A DNA stretch of 64,000 nucleotides from Gammaproteobacteria bacterium (GCA_002747055.1 PDSQ01000029.1:100069-164068), one strand, 5' to 3'; shown: positions 31,018 through 42,349, counted from the first letter of the stretch. Made by a program: numbers and translations. The notes: generated by a model not told the origin, from the letters alone.

Positions 31018-31854
31018 TCAAGATAGCAAACCACCTTCAATAATCAAAAATCCGAACAACACGGCGCCCAATCCAATACGATAGTACACAAATGGCATAA
31101 AACCGACTTTTTGTAAAAATTTTAAAAACAGGTGGATGCAGCAATAAGCACTCACAAACGATATGACGGCACCAATAGCGATGTCAACCCATTGAGTTAT
31201 ACCGCCTGCGGCCAGCAACTCTTTTGTTTTTAACCCACCAGCGGCCAGAATAAGAGGAATCGACAACAAAAAGGAAAACCTGGCGGCGGCATCCCTGCTC
31301 CAGCCCAAAGCCAATGCTGCTGTCATGGTAATACCACTACGAGAGGTGCCCGGTATCAGCGCCAGTGCCTGAGCCAGTCCCACGACCAGGGTTTCTATCA
31401 ATGTGACCTGCCAGATTCCTTTGGTTTCGTTATGCCGCTTATCTGCCAGTCCCAACAATATACCGAAAAAAACTGTCGCAACAGCAATCACCAGGGTAGA
31501 TCGCAAATGCGCTTCAATCACGTCGCCTAACATCAAACCCGCCAGTCCGGCCGGAATGGTGGCGATAATAATAAACCACGCCAGACGCGCTTCTGATGCA
31601 CCATGTTCCCGACCAGGGGTTCTTCCGGGAATCAGGCTCATCCACCAGGACATTAAAAGTTCCAGAATATCACGCCGAAAATATAGCATAACAGCAAGCA
31701 AGGTGCCGACATGAACGGCGACATCAAATGCCAACCCTTGATCTTCCCAACCAAGCACTTGAGCGGGCAAGATCAAGTGAGCAGAACTCGAAACAGGTAA
31801 AAACTCGGTAAGGCCCTGAATCAGGGCCAACACGATGAGTTGCATCAAATCCAT
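31018..31854 (-). CDS. uppP: Undecaprenyl-diphosphatase
   Basis: LALIQGLTEFLPVSSSAHLIL, QALALIPGTSRSGITMTAAL. Confidence 0.93.
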   Translation of the reverse strand: MDLMQLIVLALIQGLTEFLPVSSSAHLILPAQVLGWEDQGLAFDVAVHVGTLLAVMLYFRRDILELLMSWWMSLIPGRTPGREHGASEARLAWFIIIATIPAGLAGLMLGDVIEAHLRSTLVIAVATVFFGILLGLADKRHNETKGIWQVTLIETLVVGLAQALALIPGTSRSGITMTAALALGWSRDAAARFSFLLSIPLILAAGGLKTKELLAAGGITQWVDIAIGAVISFVSAYCCIHLFLKFLQKVGFMPFVYYRIGLGAVLFGFLIIEGGLLS

Positions 31855-31913
31855 GATATATATACCAGTTTATACACTAACTTAAATACCGACAAAACGC
31901 CTGTCAGAACCTA

Positions 31914-32699
31914 CTATCGACCCGGCAACTTTTGCCAGGTGATCTCGTCACGCAAATAAACAGGTGCTGCCAACTCCGGAGCCTTACCATTGTTTTGACC
32001 CCGTTGACCGTAAGCCAGGTGCGCAATTTCCTCGGCACGCGGCACACTATCAGCAAAACTGACATCCACGGGCCGACGCAACCTTTCCTCCAAAATCACC
32101 TGATACTTGTTCCAGCCATCACCAATCGCAACCCATGGACAGGTTCGATCGATATTGCCGGCGGCCTGTCGACTAAAAAAAGACTTGTCGTCAATCGCTA
32201 CACATTCGGGAGAAATAACAGTCGGTTTCGTCAACCTTGTCAGCCCGACCTGATCCAGCCTGCCAGCAGGGCAACCCGTTACACAGACATGATACAAAGA
32301 CCAATAGATTTCAGACATTCTCGCATCAATCGCGACAGCGGCAAACCACTCAACCGGATTCGGAGTCAAGCTATTGTTTACTTTTTCGACACTTTGTAAA
32401 GCCAGCGCATCCAGCGTAGACACCTCTATCACCGGTAGATCACTACCATAGGCCAAACCCTGGGCAACGCCAGCGGCAATTCTCAATCCAGCAAAAGACC
32501 CTGGGCCACAACCAAACGCAATCGCATCGATATCCGAGAGAGACAGTTCTAACTGGGCCATCAGTCGCTGTACCATTGGCAGCAGCTTGCGAGTATGCTG
32601 CCTCGGAGCCAATTCAAATAAAGCTGTCACCACACCATCCACATTGACGGCAACTGAGCAACCATCCGATGATGTATCCAAAGCCAATAAAGTCCGCAT
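31914..32699 (-). CDS. tsaB: tRNA threonylcarbamoyladenosine biosynthesis protein TsaB
   Basis: LLALDTSSDGCSVAV, GCGPGSFAGLRIAAGVAQGLAYG, AVAIDARMSEIYWSLY. Confidence 0.93.
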   Translation of the reverse strand: MRTLLALDTSSDGCSVAVNVDGVVTALFELAPRQHTRKLLPMVQRLMAQLELSLSDIDAIAFGCGPGSFAGLRIAAGVAQGLAYGSDLPVIEVSTLDALALQSVEKVNNSLTPNPVEWFAAVAIDARMSEIYWSLYHVCVTGCPAGRLDQVGLTRLTKPTVISPECVAIDDKSFFSRQAAGNIDRTCPWVAIGDGWNKYQVILEERLRRPVDVSFADSVPRAEEIAHLAYGQRGQNNGKAPELAAPVYLRDEITWQKLPGR

Positions 32700-32730
32700 A
32701 ACAGTTATATTCTTGAATAGAAAACCCGGA

Positions 32731-32758
32731 TAAAAAGAAAGGGACGCGAGCCCCTTTC
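32731..32758 (-). terminator. Rho-independent terminator downstream of adk
   Basis: Minus strand GAAAGGGgctcgcgtCCCTTTC followed by TTTTTA. Confidence 0.75.
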
Positions 32759-32808
32759 AACATACTTGAAAACAAACACTGAACACAAAGCAGTGTCAGC
32801 CTTGGCTG

Positions 32809-33504
<696 letters not shown>

Positions 33505-33739
33505 TTAGTTCAATTGTAACCAACCCTTAAGTGAAAAAATCGCCTCACCGCAGGGCCTCCCGTATTGTTATATTTTATTAAAATAAAACCATCAGATACT
33601 GAGCAGTGGATAAGCATTATACGAAGTAACCCACTTAATCGGAAGAGGGTAAGGTATTTGATACCAGTCTATTCTTTGTTGACTGTTTGCCCGGCACAGA
33701 CTAGCCAGAATGCTTTTGTAATTCGGCATGCAGGTGTCT

Positions 33740-35197
33740 TTATGCCACCATACCCGAAGATAAATGATCCAGTTCGTCCCTGAATTCCAATGCTTCACTG
33801 ACAATGTCACGAGCTCTATCAGGCCGAAACCCAAGATCTTCAAACAATCGATCTATATCAGCAGGCCCCTCATATTCGCCAATCCCTGTTTCATGCAGCA
33901 CCGCATCGGTAACCCGAATCAATTTGACATATTTGTCATGATCACCGTTATAGGACTGGTTCTGGTGCATAGCCGCCGATTTTATAACCACATCAGGCAG
34001 ATTCCAGAACTTGAGCAACACCGCTCCAATAGTGCCGTGCCCCAGCATCAGCACATCATCATCCCAACCAGAACCAAATACTTGTCTCTCAAGCAAACTG
34101 ACCGGGGCGTCCGGGTGTGCTTTTATCAGCTGATTCAGCTCATCGTACTCCGGTCTGAATACATGGCCGATCAGCAAAACGCCGATATTATGCAAAAGGC
34201 CGCACAGATACGCCATACCAGGCTTGACTTCTGCGTCGCCTGGCATTTGCGACGCCAATTGTTGACACAAATAAGAGCTATAAAGCGAGTGCCGCCACAC
34301 CGCACTTAGCCCCCATGGGCCGGCGTTGGGAATACTGAATGCTTTTAACGAAGCCACTCCCATTGCAATATTTGCCACCCGATCATAGCCAAGCACGATG
34401 TTGACTGCATCTTGCACCGAATTGATTTCTCCAGGAAAATTGAATAAGGCTGAACGGGCGTAACGCATAATCTGAGCAGCCAGTGGTGGATCCTGCTCTA
34501 TGATCAAGGCCAAATCCGCAACCTGACTTAGGGGATTGTTCACCATATGCAGTATGCGTAGAGCGATCGCCGGCATGGGGGGTAAACTATGGACACTCTG
34601 CAACCGAGCGGCAATTTGCTCAAGTGTTGCACCTTTGACATGCGCGACCGAGGGTGCTGCCTTTTGTGATTCAGGCATACCATCGTCGTCGAGCGGAGTG
34701 GCAAACTGATATACTGCCGCCCCCTGAATAAGCTTTTTCAGATTGACAGCATCAACGTAAACAATGCTGTCTTTTTTGCCAGCCCGGAAAAAAACATCCG
34801 ACATTTCTGAAACGTCTCGATCTACGACAATAGGGAAACCATAAGCATTACCAAATGGCGGGCAACTATTGGCATCACAATCAGACATGACTTGGCGAAC
34901 CTGCACATCGGACAGCCGCTGAAACTTCCGGTTCATTTTTTCACCAAGCACTTCCAGATCAACTTGACTCTGTATGCTGTGAATGGCAAAAACAGGGCCT
35001 TTGGCATCGATTAAGTACGTTGCGACAACCAGATTCCTTCGAGGAAAATCAATGTATTCAAAAATTTCGTCAGCCAAATTAACCGGCACATGGGGAAATT
35101 CCTGAAAATCAACACCATGCTGAATCAAAAACCGTTGAAACTTGCTTGCGATAGCCATTCCGCCTGCTCCGATTAGACAGGATACTAACATTGCCAT
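33740..35197 (-). CDS. HDOD domain protein with N-terminal YbaK/aminoacyl-tRNA deacylase-like domain
   Basis: YbaK-like N-terminal half (CDANSCPPFGNAYGFPIVVDRDV) then HDOD (LQSVHSLPPMPAIALRILHMVNNPLSQVADLALIIEQDPPLAAQIMRYARSALF). Real start possibly internal. Confidence 0.8.
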   Translation of the reverse strand: MAMLVSCLIGAGGMAIASKFQRFLIQHGVDFQEFPHVPVNLADEIFEYIDFPRRNLVVATYLIDAKGPVFAIHSIQSQVDLEVLGEKMNRKFQRLSDVQVRQVMSDCDANSCPPFGNAYGFPIVVDRDVSEMSDVFFRAGKKDSIVYVDAVNLKKLIQGAAVYQFATPLDDDGMPESQKAAPSVAHVKGATLEQIAARLQSVHSLPPMPAIALRILHMVNNPLSQVADLALIIEQDPPLAAQIMRYARSALFNFPGEINSVQDAVNIVLGYDRVANIAMGVASLKAFSIPNAGPWGLSAVWRHSLYSSYLCQQLASQMPGDAEVKPGMAYLCGLLHNIGVLLIGHVFRPEYDELNQLIKAHPDAPVSLLERQVFGSGWDDDVLMLGHGTIGAVLLKFWNLPDVVIKSAAMHQNQSYNGDHDKYVKLIRVTDAVLHETGIGEYEGPADIDRLFEDLGFRPDRARDIVSEALEFRDELDHLSSGMVA

Positions 35198-35307
35198 GGT
35201 AAGACTTCGGTAACACCAGGATCATAATCCTGTTACTTTTAACTTTAGCAACTATCTACAGCAACGTAATAAAATTTGTTACATCAGTTGTCGGAATCTA
35301 ACGCTCA

Positions 35308-37971
35308 CTAACCGGTATTCCTCATCCCTGCCGCAATCCCCGCCATCGTCACCTTCAATGCCTGTTCGACAAGTTCGGAATTCTCTTCAGGATGATTCCT
35401 GTCCCGATATAACAACTCCGCCTGCAAAAAATGAAGCGGGTCGGTGTACGGATTTCTCACACTCATCGATTGATGGAATACCGGCGTTTTTTCCAACAAT
35501 TGTGATTGTTTTTTTATTCTGTTGACCGCTTGTTGAGCGCTGTGCAACCGCATTCTTAACTGATCTCCTAACAAGTGTAGCTCATTTGGCACCAACTTTG
35601 TCTCATAATATTCGGCAATATATGGATCCGCTTTGGAAAGCACCATTTCAAGCATATCCATATGAGTGGCAAAGAATGGCCAATCGGCAATCATAGTTTG
35701 CAGGGTTGTCTCCCCTTCCCCGCTACATTCCAGAGTCAATGCCTTATCAGCACCCAACCAGGCAGGTAGCATCATTCTCATCTGGGTCCATGCAAAAATC
35801 CAGGGGATGGCACGCAAACTCTCTATACCGCCACTGGCCTTTCTTTTTGCCGGTCGACTTCCGAGAGCCAGTTTAGCCAACTCTTGTTCAGGCGTCGCCA
35901 TTCGAAAGTAGCGCACAAAATCCGGATTCTCTCTGACTGTATTCCGATAGGAGTCAAGCGAAGTCTGAGTCAATCGATCCATCATTTCACGCCACTCGGG
36001 AGCCGGTGTTGGCGGTGGTAACAATGACGCCTCAATCACCGCGGAGGTGTACAGTGTCATGCTTTGTATTGCAATATTTGGCAGGCCAAACTTGAACCGA
36101 ATCATTTCACCTTGCTCGGTAATACGAAAGGTACCGTTGACTGAACCTGGCGGCTGCGACAATATCGCCTTATTGGCCGGACCACCACCTCGCCCAACGG
36201 TACCACCCCGACCATGAAACAGCGTCAACCTGATACCATGTTCTTTTGCCACTTTCACTAGGCGCTCCTGAGCCTGATACTGACCCCAGGATGCCATCAT
36301 CTGACCTGCATCCTTGGCGGAATCAGAGTAACCGATCATGACTTCCTGGTCGCCACGAGTATAGTCCTTGTACCAGGGCACCGACAGTAAGCGATGAATA
36401 CAATCCGCCGCACCCTCCAGATCAGACAACGTTTCAAACAGGGGAACGACTCGCATCGGATGGCTGACACCACTTTCCTGTAACAATAAAATGACAGAAA
36501 GTACATCGGAAGGGTAACTTGCCATCGATATCACATAGGAGCCAAGCGCCTCACTGGGTTGCGAAGCGACAACGGCACAGGTATCCAACACTTCTTTCGA
36601 CTCCGCACTGACAGGCCAGTCTCGTGGCACCAGGGGGCGTTTACTGGCAAGTTCTCGCAACAAAAAGTCCTGTTTATCCGCTTCGCTCCAGGCTTCGAAC
36701 GACCCCAGACCGAGATACTCCGTCACTTCATCGAGAACTTGACGATGCCTGCCTGACTCCTGACGGATATCCAGTTTAACCAGTTCAAGACCAAAACACC
36801 CGACACGCCGTATTACATTCAACAATTCACCCTGTGCAATCACTTTCATGTTTGTTTCGCAGAGTGAGTCGTAACACAACATCAACGCAGACATGAACTC
36901 CTGGTTGTCGAGCAGCGCATCCTGAGGCAGGCTGGTCGCTGTACGCATAGATTGCTCACACCAGGTTCGCGTCACATTTAACCGACGACGTAAATCAGCG
37001 AGTACGGCCCGATAGGGTTCATCGGAGTAGCCGGCCATCTGACACAATGCCTGGCTTGCCTGAGACATTGACAGTTCAGCCCGCAAGCGGTCGATATCCC
37101 TGATATACAAATCCGCGGCCATCCAGCGACTGAGCAGAAATACCTGGTGCGTCACTTGTGATGTCACATTGGGGTTACCATCCCTGTCCCCTCCCATCCA
37201 GGATGAAATGACGATAGGATGGGCGGTCAACGGTAACTCAATACCAAATACGGATTGCAAGGCACTGTCCAGACGCCTCAAAAACTCCGGCAAGGCTTGC
37301 CAAAGACTGTTTTCAATCACTGCAAAACCCCACTTGGCTTCATCCTGCGGGGTTGGCCGATCCTTTCTAATCTCGTCTGTATGCCAAGCCTGGGCAACCA
37401 ATTGCCGCAGCCGGTCAACTATCCGCTCCTTTTCATGATCATTCAGATCATCATGATCCAGCTCATCCAGGCACCACGCCATTTGATCGTATTTCATAAT
37501 CAGTGTACGTCGGGTAACTTCGGTCGGGTGTGCAGTGAGCACAAACTCGATACACAGGTTTGCCAACAATTTATCCAGTGCGCCCCTGGTTATGCCGGCC
37601 TGTTTAAGCCGGGTAAAAAAACTCTCCAGCTCTTCAATCACGCCGTCTTTTTGTACGTCATCCTTTACCCGCCGGACACCATGATACTGCTCGGCAAGAT
37701 TGGCCATATTCAGGAACTGGTTAAATGCCCGGGTCACTGGCAATAATTCCTCCTCGGAGAGAGACCCAAGCAGCCGAAGCAACTCTTCGCTAGTACCGGA
37801 TTCAGTGCGGCCTGCCTTCGATGCTTTACGTATCGCTTCAATTTTTTCTAAAAACCCACTTCCCAAGTGGTTTTCTATGCTCTCTCCCAGTAAAGAACCC
37901 AACATTCTTACGTTATCTCGCAACGCTGGATGCAATTCAACCATACTTGACTCCTGAACATGAATAACCAC
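35308..37971 (-). CDS. ppc: Phosphoenolpyruvate carboxylase
   Basis: VLTAHPTEVTRRTLI, MGGDRDGNPNVTS, MIGYSDSAKDAGQMMASW, LFHGRGGTVGRGGGP, C-terminal MRNTG. Confidence 0.95.
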   Translation of the reverse strand: MVIHVQESSMVELHPALRDNVRMLGSLLGESIENHLGSGFLEKIEAIRKASKAGRTESGTSEELLRLLGSLSEEELLPVTRAFNQFLNMANLAEQYHGVRRVKDDVQKDGVIEELESFFTRLKQAGITRGALDKLLANLCIEFVLTAHPTEVTRRTLIMKYDQMAWCLDELDHDDLNDHEKERIVDRLRQLVAQAWHTDEIRKDRPTPQDEAKWGFAVIENSLWQALPEFLRRLDSALQSVFGIELPLTAHPIVISSWMGGDRDGNPNVTSQVTHQVFLLSRWMAADLYIRDIDRLRAELSMSQASQALCQMAGYSDEPYRAVLADLRRRLNVTRTWCEQSMRTATSLPQDALLDNQEFMSALMLCYDSLCETNMKVIAQGELLNVIRRVGCFGLELVKLDIRQESGRHRQVLDEVTEYLGLGSFEAWSEADKQDFLLRELASKRPLVPRDWPVSAESKEVLDTCAVVASQPSEALGSYVISMASYPSDVLSVILLLQESGVSHPMRVVPLFETLSDLEGAADCIHRLLSVPWYKDYTRGDQEVMIGYSDSAKDAGQMMASWGQYQAQERLVKVAKEHGIRLTLFHGRGGTVGRGGGPANKAILSQPPGSVNGTFRITEQGEMIRFKFGLPNIAIQSMTLYTSAVIEASLLPPPTPAPEWREMMDRLTQTSLDSYRNTVRENPDFVRYFRMATPEQELAKLALGSRPAKRKASGGIESLRAIPWIFAWTQMRMMLPAWLGADKALTLECSGEGETTLQTMIADWPFFATHMDMLEMVLSKADPYIAEYYETKLVPNELHLLGDQLRMRLHSAQQAVNRIKKQSQLLEKTPVFHQSMSVRNPYTDPLHFLQAELLYRDRNHPEENSELVEQALKVTMAGIAAGMRNTG

Positions 37972-38000
37972 TTGAACACCTGGCCAACAAGACTTTAGTT

Positions 38001-38087
38001 CTAACCATTACCATATTGATAGTTCGTTTGAACTAAATTGATTTTATCATTGGTAACGGCATAAACAAGCCGATACTCTGGGTTATT
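38001..38087 (-). pseudogene. C-terminal remnant of a YoeB/RelE-family toxin
   Basis: Minus strand reads NNPEYRLVYAVTNDKINLVQTNYQYGNG-stop, resembling RelE/YoeB C-termini; upstream in-frame stop. Confidence 0.5.
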
Positions 38088-38525
38088 CGACGCGACCATT
38101 GTTCAGGGGATTTCTCGTGTCTATCTAAACGGAGAAGGGCTTGCCAATAACGCAGTCACTGCTACCGAGCTGATTGCTATACTAGCTCAAAAAGATCCAG
38201 CCATCGCCCATTGAGCGTCGTGCTCCCATGACCGGAACGCACAGATTGATGAGTTTTCTGTATTGATGTTGAAATCAACCACCAAAAACTGTCATTTTTC
38301 CCGGCAAAAGGCTTTTGGGGATAAAAAAGAAGCAAGTTTTACTTGCCGTTAGGTCACTTTTTGGTTGAAAAGGGTTTCAATGCTTCCTATACCTAAGCTA
38401 TTGGTAATTTTATGGCGGTACACGATGTTGAAACCCTAATGGGCAAAGGCGATCACCAACTATTAAGCGATATGTTGCAAGTAAGTCGACACCCAAAAAT
38501 CGCCTTGCCGATTAAAATTCACGCA

Positions 38526-39197
38526 TCAAGATTTTCTGCGTCTGCCATGTACCAAGCCTAAAAGCCCCATACTCAACAATGCGATTAAAGCCGGCTCTGG
38601 AACATCAGCGGAATCTGCCTTGACCGTTGCTGTACCAGTCGAAAACTGACTATATTCTATCTCCAGATTGCCAACGGCTGTGCCTAGTGGAGTAACGGTG
38701 CAACCCCAAGAGAAAGGCGGGCAGCTTAGTTCAGTAGTACCGTAACCCGAAAAAAGATCATCAATTCCAGTTTGTAACCAACTACTACCGCCAACAGCAC
38801 CCGATGTGAATACAGCGATATAATTTCCATCATCCAGTGTAGCTGAAGGATTCAAGAACCCTCCCAGACCAAATCTACCACCTATCAGGCTGTCTCCGAC
38901 ATCCACTTGGTTATTATCATTGTTATCATTCACCAAATACATATCTATATCGAAGTCTACGCCAGTAGCTGACCAAAGGAAATCATATTTACAAGGCAGG
39001 TTTGCCTGCCCCAACCACCCTTTACAATCAGAATCAGACACACTGAAATTAAAATACCCAAACTCAACCCTTCCTTCAGTTGAGGAGACTTGCGTATTCG
39101 TAAGAGAAATATCGCCAGACGTCACTAATCCGGCTTGTCCTGGTATGGATAATGAAACGAGTAATAGTGCAGAAAACAAAGCAACTGTTTTTTTCAT
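38526..39197 (-). CDS. PEP-CTERM sorting domain protein
   Basis: Signal peptide; C-terminus VPEPALIALLSMGLLGLVHGRRRKS. Confidence 0.85.
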   Translation of the reverse strand: MKKTVALFSALLLVSLSIPGQAGLVTSGDISLTNTQVSSTEGRVEFGYFNFSVSDSDCKGWLGQANLPCKYDFLWSATGVDFDIDMYLVNDNNDNNQVDVGDSLIGGRFGLGGFLNPSATLDDGNYIAVFTSGAVGGSSWLQTGIDDLFSGYGTTELSCPPFSWGCTVTPLGTAVGNLEIEYSQFSTGTATVKADSADVPEPALIALLSMGLLGLVHGRRRKS

Positions 39198-39490
39198 CTA
39201 GGAACCTCTAAATTTAATCTATAGAAAACAATTTTTAACTTATCGACAACAAATAATGACGAGTTCGGCACATATTAATGAGAGCCATTCTTACTGTCAA
39301 TTATTAATGACTTTAGCCTCATTTTTTAAGGGTTCACATTTCTGTTTGCAGAGAGAGGCTAAATACGGATGACAAACAGTAAACCCACGCAGGATTTAGC
39401 GTATATTGCTATAAGTTCCACTGACACCTCTGACCGTACCTTGTTAACCATCGAGATGGTTTTGCATATTCGGCGACAGGAGCCATTTAT

Positions 39491-40418
39491 TGTGACTTTG
39501 TTTTACCACCGTAAGATACTCTGCCTTAATCTATCCAGGTTCCTACTGTTTTTCAGTATTTTCTTCAGCTTGTATACGAGCAACACATTTGCTTCTGAAG
39601 AAACAACGCGCAACGCTGTGCAGAACGCCTTTATTGCCAACTATGGCAGACCGGCTGACCCGGAAGGTTTGACCAGCACTGATCGAAACTGGTATCAACC
39701 TGAAATAAACACCACCTGGCAATGGCAGCTTTCCGGTGATATTAACATCGCCTACCAGGTAGATATGTACGATATTGACTTGTTTGATACCAGAATAGAA
39801 ACCATTGCTTCATTGCAAAACGCCGGTATCCGGGTAATCTGTTATTTTTCGGCTGGTTCGTGGGAAGGATGGCGCGGCGATGCCACCCGGTTCGACAAAC
39901 AAGACATAGGCAAAACCCTCGATGGTTGGCCCGATGAAAGGTGGTTGAACATCACCTCCGGTAGCGTACGAGAAATAATGTTAGCCAGACTCGACCTGGC
40001 TCGACAAAAAGGCTGTGATGGTGTGGAACCTGACAATGTCACAGCCTATAAAGGTAATTCAGGGTTTGCATTGACAGCGCAAGAACAACTTGACTACAAC
40101 CGGTTCCTGGCAAAGTCGGCCCATAAACGTGGTCTGGCTATAGGTCTTAAAAATGATCTCGGACAGGTTATAGATTTAGTTGACCATTTCGATTTTGCCG
40201 TTAACGAACAGTGTCACCAATATAATGAGTGCGACCTGCTACAACCTTTTATCGACGCCGGAAAACCGGTTTTTAACGCTGAATACGCTGATCGGTATCT
40301 AGCTGACTCCCGAGTTTTGTGCTCCGATACACTCAATCGCCAATTCCGTACTTTGATACTTCCTGTAAATCTGGACGATTCGTTCCGGATCAGTTGTGAA
40401 GACCGGAATTTCGAATGA
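39491..40418 (+). CDS. Endo alpha-1,4 polygalactosaminidase-like (GH114/TM1410-like) secreted protein
   Basis: WQWQLSGDINIAYQVDMYDIDLFDT, ICYFSAGSWEGWRGDATRF, GCDGVEPDNVTAY, GLAIGLKNDLGQV; start uncertain (GTG 39491 before signal peptide, or 39369). Confidence 0.8.
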
Positions 40419-40530
40419 CTTGACTAAAATTCAGGATCAAACAGCTATAATTGATTTATCCTCCAGGCATTCATTCGAACTAAGGATAGAAAAAATCAAA
40501 AATAACACAACGATAACCCAACAAGTAACC

Positions 40531-40869
40531 ATGGCGAAATACAAAAAAAATACGGCAGTTTCCCCAGAAACACAAGAAGAAGCGTTACGAATTGCCAAAG
40601 CGACGCAGCGCCCAGGCCAAACCAAGCAACAAACCAAACTGATTTCTCAGGGAATTCAGAAAGGTATAGAGCTATACAAGAAGCAAAACAAAGCCAAAGC
40701 CAGGGCGCTCGACAAACAACGAAAAAAAATTTCTTCGCAAACTGCTGAGCAAACGGAACCAACAGATCACTCATCTTCACCCAAAACGGCAAATAGTCGC
40801 TGGTTACCCTGGGTTTTGCTGATTATGACCTGGCTGGGAATGGGGCTGTTTTTCTTGCTAAAAACCTGA
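40531..40869 (+). CDS. DUF2956 family protein
   Basis: MAKYKKNTAVSPETQEEALRIAKATQRPGQTKQQTKLISQGIQKGIELYKKQ..., C-terminal TM. Confidence 0.8.
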   Translation: MAKYKKNTAVSPETQEEALRIAKATQRPGQTKQQTKLISQGIQKGIELYKKQNKAKARALDKQRKKISSQTAEQTEPTDHSSSPKTANSRWLPWVLLIMTWLGMGLFFLLKT

Positions 40870-41004
40870 TGCTAGTCTTTTCGGGGACCGGATACTTTTT
40901 TCGAGGATTGGCTACGGGCAGTTTATTCACTCTCGTAATCTTTGCCCGGAGGATTATCATCTTTCGGCATTCGCTGCAACACTCCGGGAAACATCTATGT
41001 ACCG

Positions 41005-41763
41005 TTAACGGCTCGGAAGTTTAAGCACTGATGCATAGGCGTCTTTGCTAACCCAAAATTTAAATGCCTCCTGTATGCCATTGCTCATGATCGTCGCGCC
41101 TGAAATACCATCCACTTCAAAACTGTTTTTATCAGTTTCCGTCGGCCGGATAATTTTCAGTGCATATTCGCCATTGTCATCAAACAAACGCTTACCGATA
41201 AAACGCTCACCAAACTCAGGCAACAGGACATTTTGCCCCAACCCTGGAGAATCTTCTGAATGATAAAAACGTACGCCTGCGATTGTTTTTTCAGGTAAGT
41301 CTATTGCCAAAAAACCACCTGCCAAACCGTATTTACCTTGAGCGACAACTGGAATAATAACGATATCAGCACCTTTGAGCTGCCAAAATGTCAATGTGTC
41401 GGGCAGGTGCTTAATATGCACATATCGAGCACTTGACGGGGCGTTATAGGGCTCCTTGGTCAGGTCTAGCGGCCAGTTGAAACGCTGAGTCACCTTCGGC
41501 ACAGGAACCACCTCGCCCGTGCTGCGATTCAGGTCAAACCGATCAAAACGACTATTGACACTTTGTTTGATACCCTCTTCGACCTGGATATTAACGCAGT
41601 CCAACAACGCCATCCGCCAATCATTCGTCACCGGTATCGGTTTTTTGTCTTCGTCGACTAACGCCAATCGCACTTCAGGAACTTGATTTAACCAATGCCA
41701 AGCTTCGGCGACAACACCAACCAAGATAACAACACCAATGACAATATATATTTTTTTCTTCAT
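41005..41763 (-). CDS. NqrC/RnfG-like FMN-binding (flavinylated) membrane-anchored protein
   Basis: N-terminal TM; GVRFYHSEDSPGLGQNV; covalent FMN motif VDGISGATIMSNG. Confidence 0.8.
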   Translation of the reverse strand: MKKKIYIVIGVVILVGVVAEAWHWLNQVPEVRLALVDEDKKPIPVTNDWRMALLDCVNIQVEEGIKQSVNSRFDRFDLNRSTGEVVPVPKVTQRFNWPLDLTKEPYNAPSSARYVHIKHLPDTLTFWQLKGADIVIIPVVAQGKYGLAGGFLAIDLPEKTIAGVRFYHSEDSPGLGQNVLLPEFGERFIGKRLFDDNGEYALKIIRPTETDKNSFEVDGISGATIMSNGIQEAFKFWVSKDAYASVLKLPSR

Positions 41764-41791
41764 GCAAAAAATCGTCGATTCATCAGGATGT

Positions 41792-42289
41792 CTATTTTAA
41801 ACGGCGCGGCACAATTTCGGCAATCACGAGAATGGTTCCTAAATTGCTTTCTAACTTCATTTTTAGATATTCCCCAATCTCAAAGTCACGCAACGGATCA
41901 AACATCATAAAATGTGTTCTATTTGGCGAAATCACTGTTTTGCCATGGGCTGGCACAGTAATCACCTTAATTTCATACATTACGCGCTCACCGTTGATAA
42001 AGCGTGAATTATGGAGTTCGGTGCGGGCGAAGCCTTCGCATTCAAAACTGGTAATAACGAGGTCTTTATCCCCGTTATTATGGATGGTCATCTTACTGCT
42101 CGTCGCTTTCTTTTCTCTATGAACTTGAAATATTTGTGCCTTTTCAAACTCGATAGAAGGTACATTTTGCGCAGACTGAACAGTTTGATAAACGGCTTCC
42201 GCCGCCTTCACGTGATCACCTGCGTAAACGAAGCAACCGTTCAATAGGCTGAATCCAAATACGATAAAAGAAATACTAATTTTCATCAG
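41792..42289 (-). CDS. PCu(A)C-like copper chaperone domain protein
   Basis: Signal peptide; TELHNSRFINGERVMYEIKVITVPAHGKTVISPNRTHFMMFDPL resembles the PCu(A)C metal-binding motif; start MKISISF chosen. Confidence 0.7.
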   Translation of the reverse strand: MMKISISFIVFGFSLLNGCFVYAGDHVKAAEAVYQTVQSAQNVPSIEFEKAQIFQVHREKKATSSKMTIHNNGDKDLVITSFECEGFARTELHNSRFINGERVMYEIKVITVPAHGKTVISPNRTHFMMFDPLRDFEIGEYLKMKLESNLGTILVIAEIVPRRLK

Positions 42290-42349
42290 AAATCTCTCGG
42301 TATTTTCACTATATGGAAAGACTGAATACATGATAAGACAAAACAAATA

